Positions 47,828 to 57,539 are shown, counted from the stretch's first letter. The stretch is DNA of 64,000 nucleotides from Streptacidiphilus pinicola (GCF_003258295.1 NZ_QKYN01000042.1:1-64000); one strand, 5' to 3'. Numbers and translations: made by a program. Notes: generated by a model not told the origin, from the sequence alone.

Positions 47828-48958
47828 GTGAACAAGACCCTGATCGTCACCAACGACTTCCCCCCGCGCCAGGGCGGCATCCAGACCTTCGTGCACAACA
47901 TGGCCCTGCGCCTGCCAGCCGACAAGCTCGTCGTCTACGCCTCCACCTGGCGGGACGGCACGGAGGTGCGGAAGTTCGACGCGGAGCAGCCGTTCGAGGT
48001 GGTGCGGGACCGCACCACGATGCTGCTGCCCACGCCCCGGGTGACGCGGCGGGCCGCCGAGCTGCTGCGCGAGCACGGCTGCGCGTCGGTCTGGTTCGGG
48101 GCGGCCGCCCCGCTGGGTCTGATGTCCCCGGCGCTGCGGCGGGCGGGCGCCGAGCGGATCGTCGGGATGACCCACGGGCACGAGGCCGCGTGGGCGCAGC
48201 TGCCCGCCTCGCGGCAGCTGCTGCGCCGGATCGGCGCGGGCACCGACACGCTGACCTACCTGGGCGAGTACACCCGCTCCCGGATCGCCGCGGCGGTCGG
48301 CCCGCAGGCGGCCGCCCGCATGGTGCAGGTGCCGCCGGGGGTCGACGAGCAGACCTTCCACCCCGCCTCGGGCGGCGACGAGGTCCGGGACCGGCTGGGC
48401 CTCACCGACCGGCCGGTCGTGGTCTGCGTCTCGCGGCTGGTCAAGCGGAAGGGCCAGGACACCCTGGTCCGCGCCTGGCCGAGCGTGCTGGCCAAGGTGC
48501 CCGACGCGGTGCTGCTGATCGTCGGCGGCGGCCCGTACCGGGCCGATCTGGAGAAGCTGGCCGAGGAGACCGGCGTCGCCGCCTCGGTCCGGTTCACCGG
48601 CGCGGTCCCGTGGGAGGAGCTGCCCGCGCACTACGGCGCGGGCGACGTCTACGCGATGCCGTGCCGGACCCGCCGCGGCGGGCTGGACGTCGAGGGCCTC
48701 GGCATCGTCTACCTGGAGGCCTCGGCGACGGGTCTGCCGGTCGTCGCCGGTGACTCGGGCGGCGCCCCGGACGCGGTCCGGCAGGGCGAGACGGGCTACG
48801 TCGTGCCGGGCCGCGACCGGGGCGAGCTCGCCGAGCGCCTGGTCGAGCTGCTGGACGACGCCGGTCTCCGCGCCCGGATGGGCGCGGCGGGGCGGCAGTG
48901 GGTCGAGCAGGCCTGGCGCTGGGACCTGCTCGCGCACCGGCTGGAGGGCCTGCTCTAG
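47828..48958 (+). CDS. pimB: GT4 mannosyltransferase, PimB-like
   Basis: 376 residues. GT-B fold with TNDFPPRQGGIQTF N-terminal loop, MTHGHEAAW, CVSRLVKRKGQD, GGGPYRADLEKLA and the donor E-x7-E (VEGLGIVYLEASATGLPVV). It closely resembles corynebacterial/mycobacterial PimB, which adds a mannose to PIM1. GTG 47828 is the start; GAGGA lies about 14 bases upstream, a long spacing. It is convergent with a GT-C gene and overlaps it by 4 bp. Confidence 0.88.
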   Translation: MNKTLIVTNDFPPRQGGIQTFVHNMALRLPADKLVVYASTWRDGTEVRKFDAEQPFEVVRDRTTMLLPTPRVTRRAAELLREHGCASVWFGAAAPLGLMSPALRRAGAERIVGMTHGHEAAWAQLPASRQLLRRIGAGTDTLTYLGEYTRSRIAAAVGPQAAARMVQVPPGVDEQTFHPASGGDEVRDRLGLTDRPVVVCVSRLVKRKGQDTLVRAWPSVLAKVPDAVLLIVGGGPYRADLEKLAEETGVAASVRFTGAVPWEELPAHYGAGDVYAMPCRTRRGGLDVEGLGIVYLEASATGLPVVAGDSGGAPDAVRQGETGYVVPGRDRGELAERLVELLDDAGLRARMGAAGRQWVEQAWRWDLLAHRLEGLL

Positions 48959-50451
48959 CTGACCCGCTGCCAGATGTCGTACGTCTGCGTCCCGTGGCTG
49001 GTCCTGCCCGGAACGCTCGCCACGAGCCGGTAGCCTGCCGGGTCCGCCCGGAGCGCAGCCTTCAGCTGCCTGTCCAGAGCGGCCGTCGGGCCGTAGTCCA
49101 GCACGACCAGGTTGAAGTACCCGTCGTGGATGGCCGCCCGGTAGGCCGGGAGGCCGGTCAGGGAGGTGCCCGACTTCGTCGTGTACTGGAAGTAGTACGT
49201 GGTCAGCCACTCGTACGGCTCGGTCCGCGCGGCCAGGTAGTAGCGGGGGACCTCGTTCTCCTCCACCAGGTAGCGCTGATTCGAACCCGGCCCGACCAGC
49301 GGCCGCAGCGCCGACACCTCGCCCGAGGAGTCCGGCCAGCCGCCGTACATCGGGGTGACGGCGTGGTTCGCGTAGAAGGCCAGCAGCACGCAGACGCCCA
49401 GCGCGAAGCCCGGGACCGCCCGGGCCGTGTTGAGCCGCGCCGCCGAGGCGAGGCCCAGGCCCGCCACCGGCGCGGCGAAGAGCAGGCCGAAGCCCACGTG
49501 CTTGTGCAGCGAGACCGAGGTGCCCAGGTGCGCCTGGTAGAGCGTGGCGAAGCTCGCCGTCACCGTCAGCGCGGCGGCCAGCAGCGTGCCGGGGAGACGT
49601 GGCCTGTCGGGGGACTGGCTCCGCGCCGCCACGACGACGCCGACGACGGCGAGGACCGCGATCCAGCCGCCCCAGACCGCGGAAAGCCGCAGGATGTTCG
49701 CGAGCGGTTCGGCGCCGGTCGCGCGGTTGACGGTGGTCTGGTCCAGGCCCTGCCGCAGCGAGGGCCAGGCCACCAGCGCCGCCCAGCCGAGCCCGACGGT
49801 CGCGGCCGCCAGCAGGCCGCCGCGCACCGCGGCGCGCGCCCAGGAGCCACCGGCCGCCACCACGGTCAGCGCCGCGGCGACCACCACGGTCGGCAGGTAC
49901 AGCGCGGAGGCGTACTTGGTCGCCGCCGCCAGCACCAGCACCGGCGCCGCGCACAGCACCCACGCCGGGTTGGCCCGGGCCAGCCGCACCACCAGCCACA
50001 ACGCCACGGCCAGCAGAAAGACGCACATCGCGTCGTAGGTGGCCAGCCGGCTCAGGAACAGCGTCGGCGCGGAGACCCCGAACAGCACCGCCGCGACGAT
50101 CGCGGGCTGCCGGCCGTAGAGCCGACGGGCCGTCATCCACACCAGGATGGTGGCGCCGAGCATGAACAGCAGGCTCAGCGCCCGCGCCCCCTCCAGGCCG
50201 AGCGCACCGTCGACGAGCGCGGCCAGCACCGGGTAGAGGAAGGGCGCGCCGGAGAAGTACGACGCGTAGGAGTCGTAGGTCGGCGTGTGGTGCAGCAGGA
50301 AGGCGAGCTCGCGGTGGCCCGCGTACAGGTACAGCGCCTCGTCCTCGAAGGCGGTGTTGGCCAGCAGGTAGGCGAGGCCGATCTGCAGGGCCAGCACGGC
50401 GAGGAGTGGCCACCGGTCCCGGAGCGCGGCGCGGCTGGCGGTGAGGCTCAC
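48955..50451 (-). CDS. GT-C fold membrane glycosyltransferase (ArnT/PMT-like) A
   Basis: 498 residues, about twelve membrane helices. The first extracellular loop has acidic NTAFEDEALYLYAGHR, typical of the DE motif of GT-C enzymes using polyprenyl-phosphate sugar. The C-terminal ~110 residues form a soluble extracellular domain (RYYLAARTEPYEWLTTYYFQ). GTG 50451-50449 overlaps the stop of the upstream GT-C gene B (GTGA). Last gene of the four-gene operon that begins at 57411. Confidence 0.85.
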   Translation of the reverse strand: MSLTASRAALRDRWPLLAVLALQIGLAYLLANTAFEDEALYLYAGHRELAFLLHHTPTYDSYASYFSGAPFLYPVLAALVDGALGLEGARALSLLFMLGATILVWMTARRLYGRQPAIVAAVLFGVSAPTLFLSRLATYDAMCVFLLAVALWLVVRLARANPAWVLCAAPVLVLAAATKYASALYLPTVVVAAALTVVAAGGSWARAAVRGGLLAAATVGLGWAALVAWPSLRQGLDQTTVNRATGAEPLANILRLSAVWGGWIAVLAVVGVVVAARSQSPDRPRLPGTLLAAALTVTASFATLYQAHLGTSVSLHKHVGFGLLFAAPVAGLGLASAARLNTARAVPGFALGVCVLLAFYANHAVTPMYGGWPDSSGEVSALRPLVGPGSNQRYLVEENEVPRYYLAARTEPYEWLTTYYFQYTTKSGTSLTGLPAYRAAIHDGYFNLVVLDYGPTAALDRQLKAALRADPAGYRLVASVPGRTSHGTQTYDIWQRVS

Positions 50452-52067
50452 TGCCCGCCTCCGGCCTGCTGGTGGAAGGTGTGGCCGGTCTTGTCGACGC
50501 GGAGGATGTCGATCTCCTGGGTTCCGGTGCCGAACCTGGCCACCACCACGGAGTGCTGCATCGCGGCGCGGACGGTGGGCAGGCCGTTGGGGTCCTCACG
50601 GATGATGGAGGAGGACACCACGTAGTCGATGTCCTTCCAGCCGTGCGGCAGGGTGCGGGTGACGGCGGGGTCGAGGTCGACCTTGTAGAACCAGATCGCG
50701 CCGAGCCCCGGCCGGAAGCCCTGGTCGACCAGGTCCGGCCACATCGCGTCGTCGGAGACGATCCGGACGTGCGGCCTGTCGGCGACATTGGCTTTGATCC
50801 AGGCGGAGGCCTGGCTGTACTCCTGGTTGCTGTAGGCGGTGTCGGCGGTCTCGTCGCCGGCCTCCCAGTGCGGCGCGACCAGGCCCGCCAGGATGACGGC
50901 CCCGAAGGCCAGCACGTTGCGCGACTGTGGCAGCCACCGGGACACCCGGCCGCCGAGGAACTGACGGGCCGTCGCGTCCGCGACGCCGGCGGCGCACAGG
51001 GCGAAGAAGGGCAGCGCCTGCAGCACGTACATGGCCGGCAGGTACCCGCCGGGCCGCAGCGCCACGGCGACCAGCAGCAGCGAGGCGATCGCCACCTCGC
51101 GCACCCGCTTCACGAACAGGGCCACCAGCGTGGCGGCGACGCCGACGGCGAGGATGACCGGGTCCCGGACCACCCACCAGTGCAGCGTCATGTTGGTGAC
51201 CGAGCCGGTCTGCAGCAGCCAGCCGGAGCTGCCGCCGCGGCCGAGCTGGAACTGGAGCGCGCCGATCAGCGAGTTGTGGTCGGGGCCGGGGAACAGCTCG
51301 CCCTTGAGCACCGCGTAGAGCAGGTACTGGAAGCTCAGCAGCAGGAAGCTCATGGCGAAGCCGACCATGGAGAAGATCCGGGTCGAGCGGTCCGAGCCGC
51401 GCCACACCGCGAGCACCAGGGCCGGCAGCGTGATGACCATCGTCTCCTTGGAGAGCACCGAGACTCCGGCGCAGACCCCGGCCGCGATGTGGTGCCACAG
51501 GTGCTTGCGCTGCGAGAGCGCGAAGGCGAAGGCCGCCAGCATCCACGGCACCGCGAAGTTGTCGAGGTAGATCTCGCGCTGCATGGTCACCGACAGCGGT
51601 GAGAGCCCGAAGACGACCATCGCCAACGCGGCCGCCCAGCGCGGCAGGTCCATCCGGCGCGCCACGACGTAGACCAGCGCGGCGGACGCGGCCGTGACCG
51701 GCACCATGATGACGCGGGCCTGCATCACCACGTTCATGCCGTGGTCGAACAGGGCCGGGATCCAGGACAGCGCCGCGATCTGCAGCCAGCCCAGCGGCGG
51801 ATGGTCGTACCAGTAGCTGTAGTGGGCCAGCGCCCCCTCGTGCTGGACCGCCCAGGCCTGCGCGAGGTAGGTGCCCTCGTCGTCGCTGACGGTCGGGAAG
51901 TTGCCGATGTTGACCGCCTGGACCAGCACGATCACCACCAGGAGCGGCACGGCGACCACCAGGTCGGGCCGCGCCGCGGCCCAGCGCGCCAGCCGGCCGG
52001 GCGGTGGTGCCGCGGCCGGCTCCTCGGTGTTCGGGTGTGTGGCGACGGCCTCGACGACTGACGTCAT
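50448..52067 (-). CDS. GT-C fold membrane glycosyltransferase (GT39/ArnT-like) B
   Basis: 539 residues, about twelve membrane helices. The first external loop carries TVSDDEGTYLAQAWAV, and SYWYDHPPLGWLQ follows, the ArnT/PMT-family pattern. YLDNFAVPWMLAA is in the next conserved loop. C-terminal ~140 residues are extracellular. ATG 52067. It probably transfers a sugar from a polyprenyl carrier to an extracellular acceptor. 28 bp after the GT2 gene in the same operon. Confidence 0.86.
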   Translation of the reverse strand: MTSVVEAVATHPNTEEPAAAPPPGRLARWAAARPDLVVAVPLLVVIVLVQAVNIGNFPTVSDDEGTYLAQAWAVQHEGALAHYSYWYDHPPLGWLQIAALSWIPALFDHGMNVVMQARVIMVPVTAASAALVYVVARRMDLPRWAAALAMVVFGLSPLSVTMQREIYLDNFAVPWMLAAFAFALSQRKHLWHHIAAGVCAGVSVLSKETMVITLPALVLAVWRGSDRSTRIFSMVGFAMSFLLLSFQYLLYAVLKGELFPGPDHNSLIGALQFQLGRGGSSGWLLQTGSVTNMTLHWWVVRDPVILAVGVAATLVALFVKRVREVAIASLLLVAVALRPGGYLPAMYVLQALPFFALCAAGVADATARQFLGGRVSRWLPQSRNVLAFGAVILAGLVAPHWEAGDETADTAYSNQEYSQASAWIKANVADRPHVRIVSDDAMWPDLVDQGFRPGLGAIWFYKVDLDPAVTRTLPHGWKDIDYVVSSSIIREDPNGLPTVRAAMQHSVVVARFGTGTQEIDILRVDKTGHTFHQQAGGGQ

Positions 52068-52095
52068 CGCGGTATTCCCCCCTCGGGATGTTCAG

Positions 52096-53337
52096 TCAAC
52101 TCTCGGCGAGGTGCGCGCCGACGTGGCGGGTGAGCTCCCAGTCCTTGCGCCCGCGCAGTTCACGCCAGACCGCGCGCAGCGCCGCCCCCGCCAGGATCAA
52201 CTGGTAGAACGGGGCCCCCACGAGCAGCTTCGCGTAGTGGCTGAACCGCACCCGCAGCTGGTACTGCTTGCCGAAGTCGTGCAGCCCGACGACCTCGAAG
52301 GCCGTCATCGCGGCCATCGGCACCAGCGGCGAGAAGGAGACGAGCGCGACCGCCACCGGCACCTGGGCGACGAAGGCCAGCACCACGCCGGCCAGCAGGG
52401 CCAGACCCGACAGGGCCTGGATGAACGGGGTGACCAGCGTGTAGCGGGCCAGCATCCGCTGCCGCAGCGAGGGCAGCCGCTTCCAGTCCTTCTTGCGGTA
52501 GACCTGCAGGAAGCCCTGGTTCCAGCGGGTGCGCTGCTTGAACAGCGAGACCACCGAGTCCGGGGTCTCCTCGCGGGTGACCATCTCGGAGTCGTAGGCG
52601 ACCACGACCTTCTTGCCCTGGCTGGACAGCCGCACGCCCAGGTCGCAGTCCTCGGCCAGGCAGGCCTCGTCCCAGCCGCCGTACTCGCGCAGCAGCTCGG
52701 TGCGGACGAAGACGGTGTTGCCGCCGAGCGGGATGAAGCCCTTCTCGGCGTGCAGGTGCAGCCGCGAGCGGAACCAGAAGAAGTACTCCAGGCAGTTGCG
52801 CAGGCTGTACCAGCTGGAGTGGAAGTTGATCAGCTGGACGCCCCCCTGCACCACGTCGGCCCGGGTGTCGCGGAAGGCGTGGTCGACGTGCGCCAGCAGC
52901 TCCGGATGGACCTGGTCCTCGGCGTCGAAGACGCCGACGACGTCGCCGCGGCAGCTGGGCAGCGCGTTGTTGAGCGCCTTCGGCTTGTTCTTCTTCTCGT
53001 GGTGGTCGGTCACCACGCTGACCAGCCGCGGGTGTTCCGCGGCGAGCCGGTGCGCCACCGCGGCCGTGTCCGGATCGTCGTGGCCGACGATGACGATGAC
53101 CTCGTAGTCGGTGTGCGTGGACTCCAGCAGCCGGAGCACGGTGTGCTCCAGCACCTCCTGTTCGTGCCGCGCGGGCACCAGCAGCGAGAAGGAGAGCGCT
53201 CCGGCTCCGTCCGGCGCGCTGAACCGGGTGCCGGCCAGCGTCTCCGGGGTGCGCCAGGCGTGCAACATCCACCACAGGGTGAACACGGCCACCCAGAAGA
53301 GTGCGAGCGAGCACACCACGATGAACGCGGAAATCAT
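52096..53337 (-). CDS. GT2 membrane glycosyltransferase, processive synthase type
   Basis: 413 residues. One N-terminal helix, a GT2 catalytic domain (~45-290) with VIVIVGHDD, GVFDAEDQVHPE (DxD-type), AEDCDLG and QRTRW (QxxRW), and three or four C-terminal helices. This is the layout of polysaccharide synthases such as hyaluronan, cellulose or PNAG synthases. ATG 53337. It follows the secreted lectin-propeller gene by 24 bp and precedes the two GT-C genes. Confidence 0.88.
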   Translation of the reverse strand: MISAFIVVCSLALFWVAVFTLWWMLHAWRTPETLAGTRFSAPDGAGALSFSLLVPARHEQEVLEHTVLRLLESTHTDYEVIVIVGHDDPDTAAVAHRLAAEHPRLVSVVTDHHEKKNKPKALNNALPSCRGDVVGVFDAEDQVHPELLAHVDHAFRDTRADVVQGGVQLINFHSSWYSLRNCLEYFFWFRSRLHLHAEKGFIPLGGNTVFVRTELLREYGGWDEACLAEDCDLGVRLSSQGKKVVVAYDSEMVTREETPDSVVSLFKQRTRWNQGFLQVYRKKDWKRLPSLRQRMLARYTLVTPFIQALSGLALLAGVVLAFVAQVPVAVALVSFSPLVPMAAMTAFEVVGLHDFGKQYQLRVRFSHYAKLLVGAPFYQLILAGAALRAVWRELRGRKDWELTRHVGAHLAES

Positions 53338-53361
53338 GGTTGGGTCCCCTCCCCGGATTTC

Positions 53362-56300
53362 TCAGGACGTGTACGTGATCGTGGGGGCGGAGACCGCGAA
53401 GGTGTCCGTGGAGGCGCCGACGCCTGCGGTGAAGCCGACCAGGACCTTGTTCGGCAGGGTCACCGCCTGGTCGATCTCCTGGACGCCGTCGACGGAGACG
53501 ACGAGATGACTCGCCGCCGTCACCTGGACGTCGATCGTGTGCGTCGCCCCCTGCAACGCCGGCATGTTCGTGGTGTACCCGAGTGTGTTGAACGTCGTGG
53601 TGCCGGAACTCGTGGTGGCCACGCCCAGATCGGGCGCGCTGCCGGCGCCGAAGTTGGAGAAGACCGCCAGCCCGGCGACCGTCGCGTCCAGCCCGGTGGC
53701 GCCCAGCCCGCTGCCGTCGTGGCCGAGCGACGAGGTGGACATGGTGGCCGCGTTCAGCAGCGCGAAGGTCATGCCGTCGCCCGGCTGCGTGCCGGTGGAG
53801 TTGATCGACTCCGTGAACGTGGCGTGCAGCCCGAGCGGGCTGACGGGCGTGGCGTTGATGACGTCGCCCTTGGACGAGTGCATCCCGTCGGTGGTGAGCG
53901 AGACGACGCCCGCCGACTGGGTGCTCACGCCGTTCAGGTGCCAGCTCGGGTCGGTGAAGCCGGGCAGCGTGCCGCCGGTCCCGGCCGGCTGGCCGGTGCC
54001 CGAGAGTGAGACGGTGACGGTGCCGCTGGTCGTGGTGACGGCGAAGGAGCTGTTCTGGTCGCCCGTCAGCGTCGGTGCGAAGCTGACCGGCACGCTGATC
54101 GAGGCGCCCGGGGCCACGGCCGTGCCCACGGCGGGCAGCGTCGCGCCGAAGGGCTCGGCCGGTGCCGTGACCGCCGAGACGGTCTCGGTGCCGCTGCCGT
54201 TGTTCCGCAGCGTCACCGACTGGCCGGCGGTGCCGCCGACCGTCTGCGAGCCGAAGGTGACCGCGGTCGGCGTCGGCGTCAGCGCCTGCCCGCCGGTGGC
54301 GGCGGGGGCCGGCGGGGTGATGGTGAGGTTCGTGATCGCGTGGACGTCCGTGCTGCTGCCCGTCCCGCCGGTGAAGCCGACGTAGGCGTTGCTGGGCAGC
54401 ACCCCCGCGGCCGGGACGTAGTCGAGCAGTTGGGTGCCGTCGACGCCGACCTTGACGTGACCGCCGGCCGTGGTGACGGTCACCGCGTGGCTGCCGCTCT
54501 CCAGCGAGGTCGGGACCTTGGCCCAGGCCAGGTAGTTCAGGTTGTCCGCGCCGGAGCCCGGGCCCTGCGCGATGCCGACGAAGTTGCCCATCCCGGTCTG
54601 GCCGCTCCAGCTGGTGGCCAGGACCACCGCGAGGCCGGGCAGCTTGGAGAAGCCCATGCCGCCGCCGGCGACGCCGGTGCCGGTCGCGCTGCCCCTGGAC
54701 GAGTCGACCAGTGCGTAGGTCGCCCCGTCTCCGCCGCTGCCGCCGCTGAACGTGCTGGTGAACGACGCGGTCAGGCCGTCGGTCTGCACGGCGCTCGGGT
54801 AGAAGGCGGAGCCGGACTGCTGGGTCGTCGCCGGGGTGAGCCGGATCGCGCCGGCCGAGAGCGTCGCCGAGCCGTTGGCCTGCCAACCCGTCGGTGGCTG
54901 CGGCAGTGTGGCGAGGCCGGTGCCGGAGAGCTGGACGTACAGGTCGCCCTGGCCGGTGTTGCCGGTGATCTCGTAGCTGTCGCTGAGCGCGCCGGCCGTG
55001 GTGGGCGAGAAGACCACCGGCACCTGGACCGCCTGGCCGGGGCCGAGCACCTGGCCCTCGGCGATCGCGTTCGGGCTGGAGAAGGTGCCGACCGGCGCCT
55101 TCGCCTTGTTGAGGGTGACCGGGATGTTGCCGTCGTTGGTGACGGTGAAGCTCAGCGGCGGCGAGGTCGTGCCGACCGGCACGTTGCCGAAGGCCAGCGC
55201 GGCCGGAGTGATCGTCAGATGCCCCTGCCCGGTCACCGAGCTGCCGCTGAGCGGCACGGTGAAGGTGCCGGAGGTCGAGGTGACCGAGAGCTGGTCGCTG
55301 GACGAGCCGGCCGTGGTCGGGTGGTAGGTGACGGACTCGGTGAACGAGCCGCCCGCCGGCACCACGGTGCCGACGGCCGGGGCCCCCGTCACGCTCCACG
55401 GGGCGGAGGGCGCGCCGACGGCCGAGACGGTCTCGCTGCCGGTGCCGGTGTTGGTGAACTGCACGCTGCTCGACACCGGCACGCCGGTGGGCTGCCCGGT
55501 GAAGCTCACGCTCGCCGGAGCGGTCGCGAACCCGGCCTTGACGCCGGTGCCGCTGACCGAGAAGCCCACCGTGCCCTGGTCGGTGGCGATGTCGACGATG
55601 CCGGTGGTCGCCCCCGCCGCGGTCGGCGTGAAGGTGACCGGGACGGTGAGCGTGCCGCCGGTCGCGAGGGCGGCGGGCAGCGTGGGCGGGGTCACCGCGA
55701 ACGGCGCCGAGGTGCTGACGCCGGTGACGTTCAGCGCGCGCGAGGCGGTCACGGTGAGCGTCCCGCTGCCGCTCGCCCCCACGTTGACCTGGCCGACCGA
55801 GACCGGCTGCCCGGTCAGCACCGAGGCCGCGGGGCGGCCGAAGGCCAGCACGTGGCCGTCGCGGGAGCCGATGTAGACCCGGCCGCCGCTGGTGGCCGGG
55901 GTGACGAACTTCGAGGCGATGCCGTAGGGCGCGGACCAGAGCACGCTGAGCGAGCCGTCCGCGTTCGGCGTGGCGTTGTACGCGTAGAGCGTCGCGCCGT
56001 TGCCGTACATGTCGTCGGCCCTGGAGACCCAGACCACGGCGCTGCCCGCGGTGGTGCCGGTCGACGTGACGGTCGGCGAACCCTCGTTGAGGTAGCCGAA
56101 GTTGATCGAGCCCTGGCCGACCAGGGCGAGCGCCGGGTTGCCGTTGCCGTCGGCGCCGAGGTGGAAGGCCTGCAGCGGGCCGCCGTTGCTGGAGTAGTAG
56201 ACGTAGCCGCCGTTCGCCCCCCAGAAGGCCGGGTGGCAGTAGCAGCCGGTGTACGGGCCGAGCGTCTGCACGTTCGCGTCCCCGCCGCCACTGCCCTGGC

Positions 56301-57411
56301 CCATGCCGCCGAGGTTGTCGCGGTTGAGCAGGAAGACCCGGCCGTCCTTGCCCTCGGTGACGGCGAGGTGCGGGACCGCAGTGGTGCCGTAGCCGTCGGG
56401 GATGGCCATCACGCCGCCGGAGCCGAGGTCGCGGTCGTTCTGGTCGAGGTAGGCCGCGTTGGAGGGAGCGAAGAAGTCGTTGGCCTTGAGGGAGCCGTCG
56501 CCCTGCACGGTCAGCGAGATGACCGACTCGGACATGGTGGCCGGCGGGCTGGAGCCCGGACCGACGGGCGGCGAGACACCGTTGCCGGTGGAGAACTCGA
56601 TATGGCCCTGCGCGTCGGCGACCAGGCCGCCGCCGGAGGCCCAGATGCCGCCGCCCTGGTTGGCCGCGCCGGTCTCGTCGGCCCACATCGTGGTCTGCTT
56701 GCCGGCGGTGTTGACGCCGACGACGAAGCCGCGCCAGTTGCCGTGGTCGCAGACCGAGCCGAAGCCGGCGTAGACGACGCCGTTCAACAGCAGCAGACCG
56801 GGCCGCTGGCCCTGCTGGACGGGGGTGAACACGGTGGAGGGGTCGTTGCCGGCCGAGCCGGAGATGACGACGGGGAAGCCGGGCTTCTCGTTGCCGGTCA
56901 CCGGGTCCACGGCGTGCATCTTGAAGACCGGGGCCTCGTGGTACTGGCCGCCGTCCTCCTTGGAGACCAGGTACACGTAGCCGGAGGCGGCGTCGTAGAC
57001 GGGCGTGCCGCTGATGCCGATGTACGGGGCGAGGTCGCCGCAGGACCAGGTGGCCCCGGGCGTGGTCACGCCGGAGGCGGGCCAGGGCGCGCCGTAGGCG
57101 TCCGTCCACTTGATCGCGCCGGTGACCGCGTCCAGGCCGTAGACGTGGTTGGTCTCGGTGGCGACCACGACGGTGCCGCCGACGACCACGGGCTGCGCGT
57201 AGACCTGCCCGTCGACGGCGGTGGAGAACTGCTGGCCGAAGTCGGACGAGGAGACCTGGCTGGGCGTCAGGCCGGGCTCGTTCTGGTCCCAGCCGGTGCG
57301 GTAGGTGTCCTGCGAGACGGTGCTCTCATCGGCGTGGGCCGAGACGGCGGCGCCGCCCAGCAGTGCGGCGGTCAGGCTGAACGCGGCGAATATCCTGGTC
57401 AGCACGGACAT
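53362..57411 (-). CDS. Large secreted protein: PQQ-type beta-propeller, ASH/Ig repeats, two L-type-lectin-like domains
   Basis: 1349 residues. Signal peptide to about Ala27. Residues ~55-527 form a PQQ-like beta-propeller (VYGLDAVTGAIKW, VYIGSRDGHVLAFG). Residues ~528-625, 626-725 and 726-832 are ASH/choice-of-anchor-D Ig-like repeats (LAFGNVPVGTTSPPLSFTV). Residues ~840-1032 resemble an L-type lectin (GGDGATYALVD, VKVGVDGTQLLDY, AYVGFTGGTGSS). Residues ~1040-1140 are another ASH domain, and ~1147-1349 a second lectin-like domain (GDGMTFALLN, VLVGFTAGVGASTD). No LPXTG anchor, so it is freely secreted or bound through lectin contact. ATG 57411; first gene of the operon leading to GT2 and two GT-C genes. 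Confidence 0.85.
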   Translation of the reverse strand: MSVLTRIFAAFSLTAALLGGAAVSAHADESTVSQDTYRTGWDQNEPGLTPSQVSSSDFGQQFSTAVDGQVYAQPVVVGGTVVVATETNHVYGLDAVTGAIKWTDAYGAPWPASGVTTPGATWSCGDLAPYIGISGTPVYDAASGYVYLVSKEDGGQYHEAPVFKMHAVDPVTGNEKPGFPVVISGSAGNDPSTVFTPVQQGQRPGLLLLNGVVYAGFGSVCDHGNWRGFVVGVNTAGKQTTMWADETGAANQGGGIWASGGGLVADAQGHIEFSTGNGVSPPVGPGSSPPATMSESVISLTVQGDGSLKANDFFAPSNAAYLDQNDRDLGSGGVMAIPDGYGTTAVPHLAVTEGKDGRVFLLNRDNLGGMGQGSGGGDANVQTLGPYTGCYCHPAFWGANGGYVYYSSNGGPLQAFHLGADGNGNPALALVGQGSINFGYLNEGSPTVTSTGTTAGSAVVWVSRADDMYGNGATLYAYNATPNADGSLSVLWSAPYGIASKFVTPATSGGRVYIGSRDGHVLAFGRPAASVLTGQPVSVGQVNVGASGSGTLTVTASRALNVTGVSTSAPFAVTPPTLPAALATGGTLTVPVTFTPTAAGATTGIVDIATDQGTVGFSVSGTGVKAGFATAPASVSFTGQPTGVPVSSSVQFTNTGTGSETVSAVGAPSAPWSVTGAPAVGTVVPAGGSFTESVTYHPTTAGSSSDQLSVTSTSGTFTVPLSGSSVTGQGHLTITPAALAFGNVPVGTTSPPLSFTVTNDGNIPVTLNKAKAPVGTFSSPNAIAEGQVLGPGQAVQVPVVFSPTTAGALSDSYEITGNTGQGDLYVQLSGTGLATLPQPPTGWQANGSATLSAGAIRLTPATTQQSGSAFYPSAVQTDGLTASFTSTFSGGSGGDGATYALVDSSRGSATGTGVAGGGMGFSKLPGLAVVLATSWSGQTGMGNFVGIAQGPGSGADNLNYLAWAKVPTSLESGSHAVTVTTAGGHVKVGVDGTQLLDYVPAAGVLPSNAYVGFTGGTGSSTDVHAITNLTITPPAPAATGGQALTPTPTAVTFGSQTVGGTAGQSVTLRNNGSGTETVSAVTAPAEPFGATLPAVGTAVAPGASISVPVSFAPTLTGDQNSSFAVTTTSGTVTVSLSGTGQPAGTGGTLPGFTDPSWHLNGVSTQSAGVVSLTTDGMHSSKGDVINATPVSPLGLHATFTESINSTGTQPGDGMTFALLNAATMSTSSLGHDGSGLGATGLDATVAGLAVFSNFGAGSAPDLGVATTSSGTTTFNTLGYTTNMPALQGATHTIDVQVTAASHLVVSVDGVQEIDQAVTLPNKVLVGFTAGVGASTDTFAVSAPTITYTS

Positions 57412-57435
57412 TTATGACGAAGTCCCCCCACGTCC

Positions 57436-57468
57436 GAATGCGCGCGGAATGCGCGCGGTATGCGCGGG
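57436..57468. repeat. 11-bp tandem repeat (x3) upstream of the lectin-propeller operon
   Basis: GAATGCGCGCG at 57436-57446 and 57447-57457, then the variant GTATGCGCGGG at 57458-57468. The 11-bp period is one helical turn. It lies 25-57 bp upstream of the start codon. Confidence 0.8.
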
Positions 57469-57539
57469 GCCCAGGATTCCAGCGGATGTGGAGGGAGTGT
57501 GGGGAAAGCGAGCAGAAGTTACTCGCCGTTAACGCGAAA

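Noticed and set aside
46517-50788. Single minus-strand open frame of ~1420 codons
   Set aside because: Only the final ~420 codons (the GT87 gene) are protein-like; the rest is antisense to pimB or out of frame in the GT-C genes.
52160-57109. Minus-strand open frame of ~1650 codons
   Set aside because: Arg/Gly/His-rich, spans two real genes in another frame with no recognisable motif.
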